This document shows positions 63,936-64,000 of a stretch of DNA of 64,000 nucleotides, one piece after another. The DNA lies in NCBI RefSeq assembly GCF_004138485.1, contig NZ_RYEV01000010.1, positions 248,001 to 312,000 on the forward strand. The letters are read 5' to 3'. The DNA is from Peristeroidobacter soli. Its GTDB lineage: Bacteria; Pseudomonadota; Gammaproteobacteria; Steroidobacterales; Steroidobacteraceae. The translations under genes and the position numbers were made by a program. The notes under the pieces are model-generated. The model had not been told where the DNA came from and ran no database searches. It saw only the letters and a list, made by a program, of their open reading frames with translations. Numbering within the stretch: position 1 is the first letter of the stretch; each line of letters begins with the position of its first letter.

Positions 63936-64000
63936 GGCGTGGCTTCCTGAAAACGTTCCTCGATCCAGTTGCTCCAGCGCCGGTAGATATCCCGCTGGTG
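63932..64000 (-). CDS. 3' end of an upstream gene in the peptide operon (partial)
   Basis: The last 22 codons of a gene entering from beyond the window are readable, ending HQRDIYRRWSNWIEERFQEA-TP and a TGA that overlaps the M28 start (ATGA). The coupling shows it belongs to the same operon. Too little is visible to name a family. Confidence 0.6.
   Translation of the reverse strand, partial: HQRDIYRRWSNWIEERFQEATP

Overview
The window is high-GC (roughly two-thirds GC by eye) bacterial DNA from a Gram-negative species: it has a TolC-type outer membrane factor, an HlyD adaptor and a type I secretion ABC exporter. The mix of hybrid kinases, bactofilin, a POT peptide transporter and an M28 NAALADase-like peptidase suggests a gammaproteobacterium of the Steroidobacter/Xanthomonadales kind. 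That placement is inference from gene content only. No tRNA, rRNA, CRISPR array or insertion sequence was seen.

Layout. (1) 1-4265, plus strand: a tight two-component set (5'-cut PAS-PAS histidine kinase, double-receiver protein, REC-GAF kinase), facing a minus-strand PAS/HisKA_2-type kinase (4272-5375). (2) 5541-19154, minus: a ~4,540-residue cadherin-like/RTX adhesin, divergent from a membrane hybrid kinase with REC and HPt (19568-22303). (3) 22316-28164, minus: a GntR/UTRA regulator, a GrlR-like protein, then a translationally coupled cluster (small membrane protein, degenerate Xer-like protein, bactofilin, unknown protein, EAL phosphodiesterase, low-molecular-weight phosphatase) and a receiver-winged-helix regulator; a small RodZ-N-like HTH protein lies on the plus strand at 28348. 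(4) 28622-41066, minus: HlyD, ABC exporter and TolC, a cyanophycin-synthetase-like ATP-grasp protein and a 1,904-residue RTX surface protein. (5) 41244-45991: a stand-alone receiver, a second receiver-winged-helix protein and a second hybrid kinase paralogous to the first. (6) 45998-58191, minus: a coupled pair of RTX proteins (1,120 and 2,944 residues). (7) 58450-64000: a FimL/HPt-like helical protein and a minus-strand peptide-use operon (M28 peptidase, M24 DoeA-like hydrolase, POT transporter) whose first gene is cut by the window end.

How it fits together. Regions 2-6 read as one surface-adhesion island: one type I secretion machine, four giant candidate substrates, two paralogous membrane hybrid kinases each beside an adhesin, two receiver-winged-helix regulators as candidate outputs, and a c-di-GMP phosphodiesterase. 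A recurring 12-18 bp element lies about 90-105 bp upstream of the TolC, 1,904-residue and 2,944-residue genes, also upstream of one receiver-winged-helix gene, and in weaker form upstream of the largest adhesin. It is the best sequence evidence that these units are co-regulated. The most novel items are the ATP-grasp protein with a P-loop-less Mur-ligase-like tail inside the secretion cluster, the shared upstream element, and the Xer-like protein lacking its catalytic C-terminal motifs, coupled to bactofilin.
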